This document shows, one piece after another, positions 9,009-17,140 of a stretch of DNA of 64,000 bases. Origin of the DNA: Maritimibacter alkaliphilus HTCC2654 (lineage in GTDB: Bacteria > Pseudomonadota > Alphaproteobacteria > Rhodobacterales > Rhodobacteraceae); contig NZ_CH902578.1 of the NCBI RefSeq assembly GCF_000152805.1, positions 849,184-913,183 on the forward strand, in the 5' to 3' direction. Under the pieces are notes generated by a model. It had not been told where the DNA came from, made no database searches, and worked only from the letters and a program-made list of their open reading frames with translations. Positions within the stretch are counted from its first letter, which is position 1. Every line of letters starts with the position of its first letter. Made by a program: the position numbers and the translations under genes.

Positions 9009-9231
9009 AACTGTGGATCGTTTCGTCGGGCTTGTGGACGACTCCGTGTTCGTCCGCTTACCGTGAAACAAGATATAGATATCGCGGCGCGGCGTGCTAC
9101 ACTGGGCGGTATGCGGTTGGGCGATTTGGCAGGTGGTCGCGGATATGCACAGGGTTATCCGCAGACTTCTTAAGGCCTAGCCTCAAGAACCGCTCTTAAG
9201 CTATTCCCACTGAACGCTTTTGGGGGAAATC

Positions 9232-10734
9232 ATGAATCAGGTGTCACCGTTCCGGCCGGGCGAGCCGGCGGACGGAAAAGACGACGCGACGGACAGCGTC
9301 CCGCATAATATCGAGGCCGAACAGCAGCTTCTCGGCGCGATTCTGACGAACAACGAGGTCTATGACCGCGTGGCGCAGATCGTGCGGCCCGAGCACTTCT
9401 ACGAACCCGTGCATCGGCGCATCTACGACATCGCCGAACAGCGCATCTCGAAGAACGCGCTTGCCTCGCCGGTGACGATCAAGGCGTTCATGGAGGATGA
9501 CGAGGGGCTCAAGGAACTGGGCGGCCCCGCCTATCTCGCGCGCCTCGCCGGTGCCGCGATCTCGTCCTTCGCCGCGCGCGACTATGCGCAGCTGATCTAC
9601 GAAATGCACCAGCGCCGCGAGTTGATCCGCCTCGGCGCCGACATCGCCGCGCGGGCGGTGCGGTTCGAGAAGGACAACGAGCCGGGCGAGCAGATCGTCG
9701 CCGCCGAACAGTCGCTTTATAAGCTGGCCGAGACCGGCAAGACCTCATCCGGTTTCGTAAGCTTCCTGTCCGCCGTCACCGATGCGGTGCAGGTCGCCAA
9801 CGCCGCCTATCAGCGCGACGGGGGCCTTGCGGGTATCTCGACGGGCCTCACCGACATGGACAAGAAGCTGGGCGGGCTGCACCCCTCGGACCTTCTGATC
9901 CTCGCCGGTCGTCCGTCGATGGGGAAAACCTCGCTCGCCACCAACATCGCGTTCAACATCGCCAAGGCCTATAAGAAGGGCAAGAAGCCCGACGGCTCCG
10001 AAGGCGCGATTTCCGGCGGAGTCGTCGGCTTCTACTCCCTCGAAATGAGCGCCGAGCAGCTCGCTGCCCGTATCCTGTCCGAGGCCTCCGAAGTCCCGTC
10101 CGAGCAGATCCGGCGCGGCGACATGACCGAGGCCGAGTTCCGGCGCTTCGTCGATGCCGCCAAGGCGCTGGAAAGCTGCCCGCTTTACATCGACGACACG
10201 CCCGCGCTCCCCATCGCTCAGTTGGCCGCCCGTGCGCGGCGCTTGAAGCGCGAGCATGGGCTCGACGTGCTGATGGTCGACTACCTCCAGCTCGTGCGCG
10301 GCACCGCCGAGAACCGGGTGAACGAAATCGCCGAGATTTCGATGGGGCTGAAGGCGATCGCCAAGGAACTCAACATCCCGGTCATCGCGCTGTCGCAGTT
10401 GTCGCGTCAGGTGGAAAGCCGCGACGACAAGCGCCCGCAGCTTTCGGACCTGCGCGAATCCGGCTCGATCGAGCAGGACGCCGACGTCGTCATGTTCGTG
10501 TTCCGCGAAGAATACTATGCCGAGCGCGAAAAGCCCTCCGACGACCGGCTCGACGAAATGGCGGCCTGGCAGGAACGGATGGAGCGTCTGCACGGCAAGG
10601 CCGAGGTCATCATCGGCAAGCAGCGTCACGGCCCCATCGGCACGGTCGAACTGAGCTTCGAGGGCCGCTTCACCCGCTTCGGCAACCTCGTGCAGCCGTG
10701 GCAACAGGGCGGCGGCGGGCCGGACGGCTACTAA
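9232..10734 (+). CDS. dnaB: Replicative DNA helicase DnaB
   Basis: A 500-residue DnaB-type helicase that unwinds DNA ahead of the replisome as a hexamer. The N-terminal domain begins PHNIEAEQQLLGAILTNNEVYD. The RecA-like domain has Walker A AGRPSMGKTS at about residue 225, Walker B VLMVDYLQLV, and the DnaB motif GSIEQDADVVMFVFREEYY. The ATG at 9232 is preferred over the in-frame TTG at 9220 because GGGGGA sits 4 bases before the ATG and would lie inside the longer version. The 223-base leader (9009-9231) holds two TCTTAAG repeats and weak DnaA-box-like sites. The nuclease gene follows after 4 bases. Confidence 0.95.
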   Translation: MNQVSPFRPGEPADGKDDATDSVPHNIEAEQQLLGAILTNNEVYDRVAQIVRPEHFYEPVHRRIYDIAEQRISKNALASPVTIKAFMEDDEGLKELGGPAYLARLAGAAISSFAARDYAQLIYEMHQRRELIRLGADIAARAVRFEKDNEPGEQIVAAEQSLYKLAETGKTSSGFVSFLSAVTDAVQVANAAYQRDGGLAGISTGLTDMDKKLGGLHPSDLLILAGRPSMGKTSLATNIAFNIAKAYKKGKKPDGSEGAISGGVVGFYSLEMSAEQLAARILSEASEVPSEQIRRGDMTEAEFRRFVDAAKALESCPLYIDDTPALPIAQLAARARRLKREHGLDVLMVDYLQLVRGTAENRVNEIAEISMGLKAIAKELNIPVIALSQLSRQVESRDDKRPQLSDLRESGSIEQDADVVMFVFREEYYAEREKPSDDRLDEMAAWQERMERLHGKAEVIIGKQRHGPIGTVELSFEGRFTRFGNLVQPWQQGGGGPDGY

Positions 10735-10738
10735 GCCC

Positions 10739-11212
10739 ATGTCGCCCCTCGCCATTGGGGTCTTCGTCCTCGGACTTCTCATCGGCGCACTCGTCCTGCG
10801 GGTGCGCCGTTCGCGTCGCCCGGCCGTATTGGTCGACGGATCGAACGTCATGTATTGGCGCGGCGAGACGCCGGACATCCGCACCGTTCGGCAGGTCATC
10901 AAGCGGCTCGAAGCGGACGGGTTTCGCCCCGGCGTGATGTTCGATGCCAACGCAGGCTATCTGCTGTTCGGGCGCTACACGCATGATCGCGCCTTCGCCA
11001 AGCATCTGAATTTGCCTGAGAAACGTGTGATGGTGGTTCCGAAAGGCACGCAGGCCGACGGTCATTTGCTGCGGGCGGCCGCCGACATGAACGCCCGGAT
11101 CGTGACGAACGACCGGTTCCGCGATTGGGCCGACCGCTATCCCTTCGTCACCGAAAAGGGTCGGCTCATCCGGGGCGGTTACCGGGGCAACCGGCTCCAT
11201 CTCAAGACCTGA
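10739..11212 (+). CDS. Membrane-anchored NYN/PIN-type (Zc3h12a-like) ribonuclease
   Basis: A 157-residue protein. Residues 5-22 form one hydrophobic helix followed by an Arg-rich stop-transfer segment, so the rest should face the cytoplasm. Residues about 29-145 look like a NYN/PIN nuclease fold of the Zc3h12a-like type, with acidic positions in VLVDGSNVMYW, VMFDANAGY, GTQADGHLL and IVTNDRFRDW. These residues would bind the metal for RNA cleavage. The gene starts 4 bases after dnaB and is probably co-transcribed. The function of such anchored nucleases is not settled; RNA turnover at the membrane is an inference. The fold call rests on motif spacing only. Confidence 0.7.
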   Translation: MSPLAIGVFVLGLLIGALVLRVRRSRRPAVLVDGSNVMYWRGETPDIRTVRQVIKRLEADGFRPGVMFDANAGYLLFGRYTHDRAFAKHLNLPEKRVMVVPKGTQADGHLLRAAADMNARIVTNDRFRDWADRYPFVTEKGRLIRGGYRGNRLHLKT

Positions 11213-11222
11213 AGGCTCCGCC

Positions 11223-11639
11223 TCAGGGCGCGATCCGGAAGAAGTCGCTGACCATGGAATAATCCTTCTGCGGGCCGGTGACCTCCCACGTCGCGCGCCA
11301 GTCGGGCCAGAGGGTGAAGTCATAGGCCACGCGGTAATCGTCCGGGTCGCACCAATGCTGCGCGACCGGGGCCTGATCGGGTCCGATCCGGTGAAAGAAG
11401 CGCCCGTCCTCGAAGTGGACCTTGACCCCCCCGTCGCCCTGCCGCCACAGGTAGGTGCGGGTCGCGGCGAACGGCGTGCCGCCCTCGAAGGTCAGTTCGC
11501 CCACTTCGCGGCAGGTCAGCCCTACGCCGTCCGGCGCGAAGGTCACGACGCCCTCGAACCGGCCCGCCCTGCCCGCCATCCGGTCGTCGATCCGGCGCGC
11601 CACGCGCCAGCGGCCCTCGAAGTCGAAAAGCGTTGCCAT
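11223..11639 (-). CDS. DUF6314 family protein
   Basis: A 138-residue protein of the DUF6314 type, small beta-rich roseobacter proteins. It opens with FDFEGRWRVARRIDDR and carries VGELTFEGG, YLWRQGDGG and a closing YSMVSDFFRIAP. The repeated strands suggest a lipocalin- or calycin-like barrel, which is inference. No signal peptide is present. The ATG at 11639 has AGGTGA just upstream; an in-frame GTG at 11645 with GGAAGGGG before it is a possible alternative. It converges on the dnaB-nuclease pair and diverges from purB. The function is unknown. Confidence 0.7.
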   Translation of the reverse strand: MATLFDFEGRWRVARRIDDRMAGRAGRFEGVVTFAPDGVGLTCREVGELTFEGGTPFAATRTYLWRQGDGGVKVHFEDGRFFHRIGPDQAPVAQHWCDPDDYRVAYDFTLWPDWRATWEVTGPQKDYSMVSDFFRIAP

Positions 11640-11710
11640 GCTCACCTTGCCCCTTCCGGAACGTCAGTCTATGACGCGCGCGACCCGCCCACAAACCGAA
11701 AGGCCGCCCC

Positions 11711-13015
11711 ATGATCCCGCGTTATGCCCGCAAAGAAATGACCGACATCTGGGAGCCGGCCACCAAGTTCAAGATCTGGTACGAGATCGAGGCCCACGCC
11801 TGCGACGCGCAAGCCGACCTTGGCGTGATCCCGCGCGAAAACGCCGATGCGGTCTGGAAGGCCAAGGACGTGGACTTCGACGTGGCCCGGATCGACGAGA
11901 TCGAAGCGGTCACCAAACATGACGTGATCGCGTTCCTCACCCATCTGGCCGAGCATGTCGGGTCGGACGAGGCGCGCTTCGTCCATCAGGGGATGACGTC
12001 CTCGGACGTGCTCGACACCTGCCTCAACGTCCAGCTCGTGCGTGCCGCCGACATCCTGATCGCAGATGTGGAAAAGGTGCTCGCCGCCCTGAAAAAGCGC
12101 GCGATGGAGCACAAGATGACCGTCCGCGTCGGCCGCAGCCACGGCATCCATGCCGAGCCGACCACGATGGGCCTGACCTTCGCGCGTTTCTACGCCGAGT
12201 TCGACCGCAACCTCGCCCGTCTGAAAGCGGCGCGCGCCGAGGTCGCCACCGGCGCGATTTCCGGCGCGGTCGGCACCTTCGCCAACATCGACCCGGCGGT
12301 GGAAGAACACGTCTGCGAAAAGCTGGGCCTCAGCCCCGAACCGATCTCGACGCAGGTGATCCCGCGTGACCGTCACGCCATGTTCTTCGCCACGCTAGGC
12401 GTCATCGCCAGTTCCATCGAGAACGTCGCGATCGAGATTCGCCACATGCAGCGCACCGAAGTGCTGGAAGGGGCCGAGTTCTTCTCGATGGGGCAAAAGG
12501 GCTCGTCGGCCATGCCGCACAAGAAAAACCCGGTCCTGACCGAGAACCTCACGGGCCTTGCCCGCCTCGTGCGGATGACCGTGATCCCGGCGATGGAGAA
12601 CGTGGCGCTCTGGCATGAGCGCGACATCTCGCACTCCTCCGTCGAACGCGGGATCGGCCCGGACGCCACCGTTACGCTCGACTTCGCGCTGAACCGTCTT
12701 GCGGGCGTGGTCGACAAGATGATCATCTATCCCGAGAACATGCTTGAAAACATGAACAAATTCCCGGGTCTGGTGATGTCGCAGCGCGTGCTTCTGGCGC
12801 TGACCCAAGCAGGTGTCAGCCGCGAAGACGCCTATTCCATGGTTCAGCGCAACGCGCTCAAGGTCTGGGAAGAACGCCTCGATTTCCAAGAGCTTCTGCT
12901 GGCCGATGACGAGGTCGTGGCGGCACTTGGCGAGGACGGTATCCGCGCCAAGTTCGACATGGATTACCACACCAAGCACGTCGACACGATCTTCAAGCGC
13001 GTCTTCGGCGCATGA
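11711..13015 (+). CDS. purB: Adenylosuccinate lyase
   Basis: A 434-residue member of the fumarase/aspartase superfamily. It cleaves SAICAR and adenylosuccinate to release fumarate in purine synthesis. The superfamily signature SSAMPHKKNP lies at about residues 265-275. The N-terminal MIPRYARKEMTDIW is the standard PurB opening, and a catalytic histidine lies in RSHGIHAEPTTMG. Length is typical. The gene is followed by three small secreted-protein genes on the same strand that could be read-through members of its transcript. Confidence 0.95.
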   Translation: MIPRYARKEMTDIWEPATKFKIWYEIEAHACDAQADLGVIPRENADAVWKAKDVDFDVARIDEIEAVTKHDVIAFLTHLAEHVGSDEARFVHQGMTSSDVLDTCLNVQLVRAADILIADVEKVLAALKKRAMEHKMTVRVGRSHGIHAEPTTMGLTFARFYAEFDRNLARLKAARAEVATGAISGAVGTFANIDPAVEEHVCEKLGLSPEPISTQVIPRDRHAMFFATLGVIASSIENVAIEIRHMQRTEVLEGAEFFSMGQKGSSAMPHKKNPVLTENLTGLARLVRMTVIPAMENVALWHERDISHSSVERGIGPDATVTLDFALNRLAGVVDKMIIYPENMLENMNKFPGLVMSQRVLLALTQAGVSREDAYSMVQRNALKVWEERLDFQELLLADDEVVAALGEDGIRAKFDMDYHTKHVDTIFKRVFGA

Positions 13016-13084
13016 TCGCGGGCGCGTGAAGTCGGGCGGCGAAAAACCGTGATACCCTCCTGTCACTCGAACAGGAGATCATTC

Positions 13085-13243
13085 ATGAACGCCAAGACCT
13101 TTTTCGCCGCCGCCTGCCTTGCCCTGTTGCCCGTCACCGGCTTCGCCATGTGCGCGGGCCATGAGGAAACCGCCTCGTCCTGCATGGAAGGCTATTCCTG
13201 GGACGCCGAAAAGGGCGCCTGCGTCGAAGTCGTTTCCGGCTGA
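13085..13243 (+). CDS. Small secreted cysteine-motif protein (1 of 3)
   Basis: A 52-residue protein with an N-terminal signal peptide (Lys at position 4, hydrophobic core, Ala-Met near residue 22). The mature part is about 30 residues and carries CAGHEE, then CMEGYSWDAEKGACV. The pattern C-x-E-G-x-x-(W/Y)-D-x4-C-V recurs in the next two genes. It resembles the C-terminal half of a peritrophin-A (CBM14) chitin-binding module, but it is too short to be one. The ATG at 13085 has AGGAG 7 bases upstream; the longer frame from 13049 begins in non-coding sequence. Export to the periplasm is likely. The function is unknown. Confidence 0.65.
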   Translation: MNAKTFFAAACLALLPVTGFAMCAGHEETASSCMEGYSWDAEKGACVEVVSG

Positions 13244-13322
13244 TCGAACACCTGTTGCGCACCGCGTCGCCCGCATGGCTGCGCGGTGTTTCCTCGCGTC
13301 CACCCCACCCCGGAGTCCAGCC

Positions 13323-13481
13323 ATGAAAGCCAAGACCCTGCTCGCGTCCGTCATCCTCGCCTTTCTTCCCCTTGCCGCCATCGCGCAGGAAAGCCAGTCC
13401 TGCGAAGAGGCCCATGCCAATTGCAAGGAAGGCACGATCTACGACGCGGAAACCAAGGCCTGCGTCGTCGTTTCCAGCTAG
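13323..13481 (+). CDS. Small secreted cysteine-motif protein (2 of 3)
   Basis: A 52-residue protein and close relative of its upstream neighbour, with the same length, the same MxAKT opening and a signal peptide ending near AIAQ. The mature part has two cysteines in SCEEAHANC, then CKEGTIYDAETKACV. This is the same C-x-E-G-x5-C-type motif with the Trp replaced by Tyr. The ATG at 13323 is preceded by GGAG at 13312-13315. The pair looks like a tandem duplication. Four mature cysteines could form two disulfides in the periplasm. The function is unknown. Confidence 0.65.
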   Translation: MKAKTLLASVILAFLPLAAIAQESQSCEEAHANCKEGTIYDAETKACVVVSS

Positions 13482-13565
13482 TCGGACCTGTGACACCATC
13501 GTGACCGGGCTTGCGCGCGGCGCATGTTAGGCTCGTGTCACGGGATTATTTTTTCGGAGTTAGAC

Positions 13566-14099
13566 ATGCGTACCACATTCCTCGCGGCCGCCCTTGCCCT
13601 GCCCGCCGCGGCCTTCGCCGCCGGGTCGGACAACGACAGCACGCCGACCACGACCGAAACCACCACCCAATGTTCCGAAGGCATGGTGTGGGATGCGAAC
13701 CTCGGCCAGTGCGTCGCCCCCAAGGAAAGCTCGCTCACCGATGATGCGCTTTACGAGGCCGTGCGCGAACTGGCCTATGCCGGGCGCTATGCCGACACGC
13801 TGAACGTGCTGGCCGCCATGTCCGACCAGTCCGACGACCGGGTTCTGACCTATCGCGGTTTCGTCGCGCGGAACACGGGCGATCTCGAGGGGGGCGAAGC
13901 GTTCTACCGCGCCGCCATCGAAGCCAACCCCGACAACCTGCTCGCCCGGTCCTACATGGGTCAGGGCTATGTCGTGGAAGGTCGCGTGGACGAGGCCTAT
14001 GCACAGCTCGTCGAAATCCGCGCGCGGGGCGGCGAAGGCTCCTGGCCCGCACGGGCGCTTGAGACGGCGATCCGCACAGGTGTGACCACCAACTACTGA
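13566..14099 (+). CDS. Secreted TPR protein with the shared cysteine motif
   Basis: A 177-residue protein with a signal peptide (residues 1-18, ending AFAA). A Thr-rich spacer and CSEGMVWDANLGQCV follow, the same motif as in the two preceding small proteins. From about residue 58 it has TPR-like helices: ALYEAVRELAYAGRYADTL, RGFVARNTGDLEGGEAFYRA and SYMGQGYVVEGRVDEAYAQL. It should be a periplasmic protein-interaction module. The ATG at 13566 has GGAG 6 bases upstream. Sharing of the motif by three adjacent genes suggests a common target or partner, which is inference. Confidence 0.75.
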   Translation: MRTTFLAAALALPAAAFAAGSDNDSTPTTTETTTQCSEGMVWDANLGQCVAPKESSLTDDALYEAVRELAYAGRYADTLNVLAAMSDQSDDRVLTYRGFVARNTGDLEGGEAFYRAAIEANPDNLLARSYMGQGYVVEGRVDEAYAQLVEIRARGGEGSWPARALETAIRTGVTTNY

Positions 14100-14165
14100 T
14101 CCGGCGGAACCAACCGTTAACACCTTGACCCTATGGTTTCCGGGGAACCGGGGAAGAGGTGAGAC

Positions 14166-15215
14166 GTGTCGACGGAGATGGCCCTTTCGGATTTCGGCAT
14201 GGACCCCATGCCGCTGCGCCGCCTGACCAAGCGTCAGAAGGCGGCCGTCATCGTGCGGCTCCTGCTCGCCGAAGGGATCGAACTGAAACTCGCCGACCTG
14301 CCGGAAGAATTGCAGACCGAACTGGCGCAGCAGATGTCGTCGATGCGCTTCATCGACCGGGTGACGCTGAAGTCGGTGGTCGACGAATTCGTCGAGGAAA
14401 TCGAAAGCGTCGGCCTGTCTTTTCCCGGCGGGCTCGAAGGGGCGCTGAACGTGCTCGACGGCACGATTAGCCCCGCGACCGTCGCGCGCATCCGCAAGGC
14501 CAAGGGGTTCAATTTCACGGGCGACCCTTGGGAAACCATCGCCGGGCTGGACCCCTCCCGCCTTCTCCCCGTTCTCGAAGAGGAAAGCGTCGAGGTGGGC
14601 GCGGTCCTTTTGTCCAAACTCAAGGTCTCGACCGCCGCCGACCTTTTGGGCCGCCTGCCCGGCCCGCGCGCGCGCAAGCTAGCCTATGCCATATCGCTGA
14701 CCGGATCGGTCGAACCCGCCGTGGTCGACCGGATCGGGCGCGCCATCGCCGAACAACTCGACGCCCAGCCGCTCAAGGCGTTCAGCGACGGGCCGGTCGA
14801 ACGGGTCGGCGCGATCCTGAACTTCTCGCCCGCCGCCACCCGCGACGATGTGCTTGAAGGGCTGGATGCCGAGGATCAGGCATTTGCGGAAGAAGTGCGC
14901 AAGGCGATCTTCACCTTCGCCAACATTCCCGACCGGATCGACGCGCGCGACGTGCCCAAGATCACGCGCGACGTGGACCCCGCCGTTCTCATCACCGCGC
15001 TCGCCGGTGCGATGGGCGGCCCGTTGGCACCCGCGGCGGAATTCATCCTCGGCGCCATGTCGAAACGCATGGCGGATCAGTTGCGCGAAGAGATCGCCAA
15101 TGTGGGCAAGGTGAAACCGAAGGAGGCGGAGGAGGCGATGGGCACCATCGTCTCGACCATCCGGGAACTGGAGGCGGCGGGCGAGGTTCTGCTGCTGGCG
15201 GGCGACGACGACTGA
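14166..15215 (+). CDS. fliG: Flagellar motor switch protein FliG (orphan copy)
   Basis: A 349-residue FliG-type protein. The N-terminal helices begin RLTKRQKAAVIVRLLLAEG. The C-terminal third carries the FliG_C pattern, with FTFANIPDRIDARDVPKI, a TRDVDPAVLITAL segment, ILGAMSKRMADQLREEI and a final VKPKEAEEAMGTIV. FliG links the MS ring to the C ring and contacts the stator for torque. No other flagellar gene is in the window, so this is a stand-alone copy. The GTG at 14166 is chosen because AGAGGTGA lies just upstream; an in-frame ATG at 14178 is the alternative. Whether it is the working motor protein or a diverged paralogue cannot be told from here. Confidence 0.75.
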   Translation: MSTEMALSDFGMDPMPLRRLTKRQKAAVIVRLLLAEGIELKLADLPEELQTELAQQMSSMRFIDRVTLKSVVDEFVEEIESVGLSFPGGLEGALNVLDGTISPATVARIRKAKGFNFTGDPWETIAGLDPSRLLPVLEEESVEVGAVLLSKLKVSTAADLLGRLPGPRARKLAYAISLTGSVEPAVVDRIGRAIAEQLDAQPLKAFSDGPVERVGAILNFSPAATRDDVLEGLDAEDQAFAEEVRKAIFTFANIPDRIDARDVPKITRDVDPAVLITALAGAMGGPLAPAAEFILGAMSKRMADQLREEIANVGKVKPKEAEEAMGTIVSTIRELEAAGEVLLLAGDDD

Positions 15216-15324
15216 CCCGGAACGCCGCGTGCCATGCCGCCGGTAAGCAATGCCCGAGATTGATGGACGCGACCCCACAACGGCCTTATGCCCGGTGGGA
15301 CCAAACTGCGACCGGACCCTTCCC

Positions 15325-16215
15325 TTGACCGTCACACCCGCGATGCAGCCCGCCAGCCAACCCGGCAAGGGCATCCTGCTTTATATGGCCGCCTTCTTCT
15401 TCATGTCGACGATGGAGCTGATGGCAAAGCTGCTCACGCAGGATCTGCACGTCGCACAGGCGGTCTGGGCGCGCTATGCGGGCCAGACCGTGATCGTCGT
15501 CGTCTGGCTGTTCCCGCAACTGGGTCAGGTGGTGCGCACCCGCTATCCCGGCCTGCAATTCGCCCGGTCCGTGCTGCTTCTGATCGGGACCGCCGTGTTT
15601 TTCACCGCGCTCACCTATCTCGGGCTGGCCGAGGCATCGGCGGTCATGAACATCAACCCCGTGCTCATCACCGTGGGCGGCGCGATCTTTCTGGGCGAGA
15701 CCTTCGGGGTGAAACGCGCCTTCGGGGTCGGCGCGGCGCTGATCGGCGCGCTCATCGTGATCCGGCCGGGCACGGACGTCTTTTCGCCCGCGACCCTTCT
15801 GCCGCTGATCTCGGCCTCCTGCTACGCCGGGTTCATCCTGCTCACCCGCAAGGTGGGCCATGACGAAGACCCGCGCACATCGCTCCTGTACGCGGCCCTT
15901 CTCGGGGCGATCATCACGTCCATCGTCGTGCCGTTCTACTGGCAGACCCCGGATCTGCGGCAGGTCGGCCTCATGTGCGCCATCGGTATCCTCGGCGCAT
16001 TGGGCCAATTCCTGATGATCCAGTCGGTACGATACGCTGAGGCCAGCGCCATCGCGCCGTTTTCCTACATCGCCCTGCTCGTCGCCGCCTTCTGGGGCTA
16101 TGTCGCGTTCGGCGACGTTCCCGACCTCGCCACATGGATCGGGGGTGGCATCATCGTGGCCTCGGGCATCTACATCTGGCACCGCGAGCGGTCCGGCTTC
16201 GTCCCGATCCGCTGA
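15325..16215 (+). CDS. EamA/DMT-family transporter (tandem copy 1)
   Basis: An integral membrane protein of about 296 residues with ten hydrophobic segments in two EamA repeats, of the drug/metabolite transporter superfamily. Characteristic stretches are GKGILLYMAAFFFM, ALTYLGLAEASAVMNINP and VRYAEASAIAPFSYIALL. The substrate is unknown. The start is uncertain: ATG 15250, TTG 15325 and ATG 15343 are all in frame, and none has a strong ribosome site. TTG 15325 gives an N-terminus of about the same length as the neighbouring paralogue. The next gene is a clear duplicate. Confidence 0.8.
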   Translation: MTVTPAMQPASQPGKGILLYMAAFFFMSTMELMAKLLTQDLHVAQAVWARYAGQTVIVVVWLFPQLGQVVRTRYPGLQFARSVLLLIGTAVFFTALTYLGLAEASAVMNINPVLITVGGAIFLGETFGVKRAFGVGAALIGALIVIRPGTDVFSPATLLPLISASCYAGFILLTRKVGHDEDPRTSLLYAALLGAIITSIVVPFYWQTPDLRQVGLMCAIGILGALGQFLMIQSVRYAEASAIAPFSYIALLVAAFWGYVAFGDVPDLATWIGGGIIVASGIYIWHRERSGFVPIR

Positions 16216-16259
16216 GACGCCCCGTTGCCAATCCCCGCCCCCGGGCATAGAGCGACGCC

Positions 16260-17132
16260 ATGACCGCGATCGCCTCCCCCCTCAACCAGCCGGGCAAGGG
16301 CATCCTGCTTTATATGAGCGGGATCTTCTGCATGGCGACGATGGATCTTCTGGCCAAGATCCTGTCGCAGGAGGTGCATGTCACCCAGACGATCTGGGCG
16401 CGCTACGCCGGGCAGACCATCATCGTCACGATCTGGCTCCTGCCCACGCTGAAGACGGTCGCGCGCACCAAATACCCCGGCCTGCAATTCGTGCGCTCCA
16501 TGTCGCTTCTGATGGGCACCAGCCTGTTCTTCCTGTCGCTCACCTACCTCGGTCTGGCGGAAGCGACGGCGATCATGGACATCAATCCGATCTTCATCAC
16601 GCTGGGCGCGGCGCTGTTTCTGGGGGAACGCTTCGGGCCGCGCCGGGCCTTCGGCGTAGTCGCGGCACTTGTCGGCGCGCTGGTCATCATCCGACCGGGG
16701 ACCGAGGTGTTTTCACCGGCAGCCTTTCTGCCCCTGATCGCCGCCACCGGCTATGCCACCTTCATCCTGCTGACACGCAAGGTCGGCCATGACGAAGACC
16801 CGCGCACCTCGCTGCTCTATGCCGCCCTGCTCGGCGCCATCGTGACCAGCGTCATCGTGCCGTTTTTCTGGACCGTCCCCGGCCCCAAAGAGATCGCGCT
16901 GATGCTGGCCATCGGCGCGCTTGGCGCACTGGGGCAACTGTTCCTGATACAAGCCGTGCGCTTCGCCGAAGCCTCGGCCATCGCGCCGTTTTCCTACGTC
17001 GGCCTTCTGATCGCGGCGATCTGGGGCGCGCTGGTGTTCGGCGAATATCCGGACCTCGCCACATGGATCGGCGGGGCGATCATCGTCGCCTCGGGCCTCT
17101 ACATCTGGCATCGGGAACGGGCGGCGCCCTGA
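16260..17132 (+). CDS. EamA/DMT-family transporter (tandem copy 2)
   Basis: A 290-residue ten-helix EamA transporter that closely parallels its upstream neighbour. Shared stretches include GKGILLYM, QTIWARYAGQT, LTRKVGHDEDPRTSLLYAAL, FAEASAIAPFSY and the C-terminal ASGLYIWHRER. The two differ mainly in helices 3-5 and the loop around residue 205. The pattern indicates a tandem duplication with later divergence, so substrate choice may differ. The ATG at 16260 has only a weak upstream site. The stop lies 8 bases from the convergent GST gene. Confidence 0.85.
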   Translation: MTAIASPLNQPGKGILLYMSGIFCMATMDLLAKILSQEVHVTQTIWARYAGQTIIVTIWLLPTLKTVARTKYPGLQFVRSMSLLMGTSLFFLSLTYLGLAEATAIMDINPIFITLGAALFLGERFGPRRAFGVVAALVGALVIIRPGTEVFSPAAFLPLIAATGYATFILLTRKVGHDEDPRTSLLYAALLGAIVTSVIVPFFWTVPGPKEIALMLAIGALGALGQLFLIQAVRFAEASAIAPFSYVGLLIAAIWGALVFGEYPDLATWIGGAIIVASGLYIWHRERAAP

Positions 17133-17140
17133 ACGCCCGG

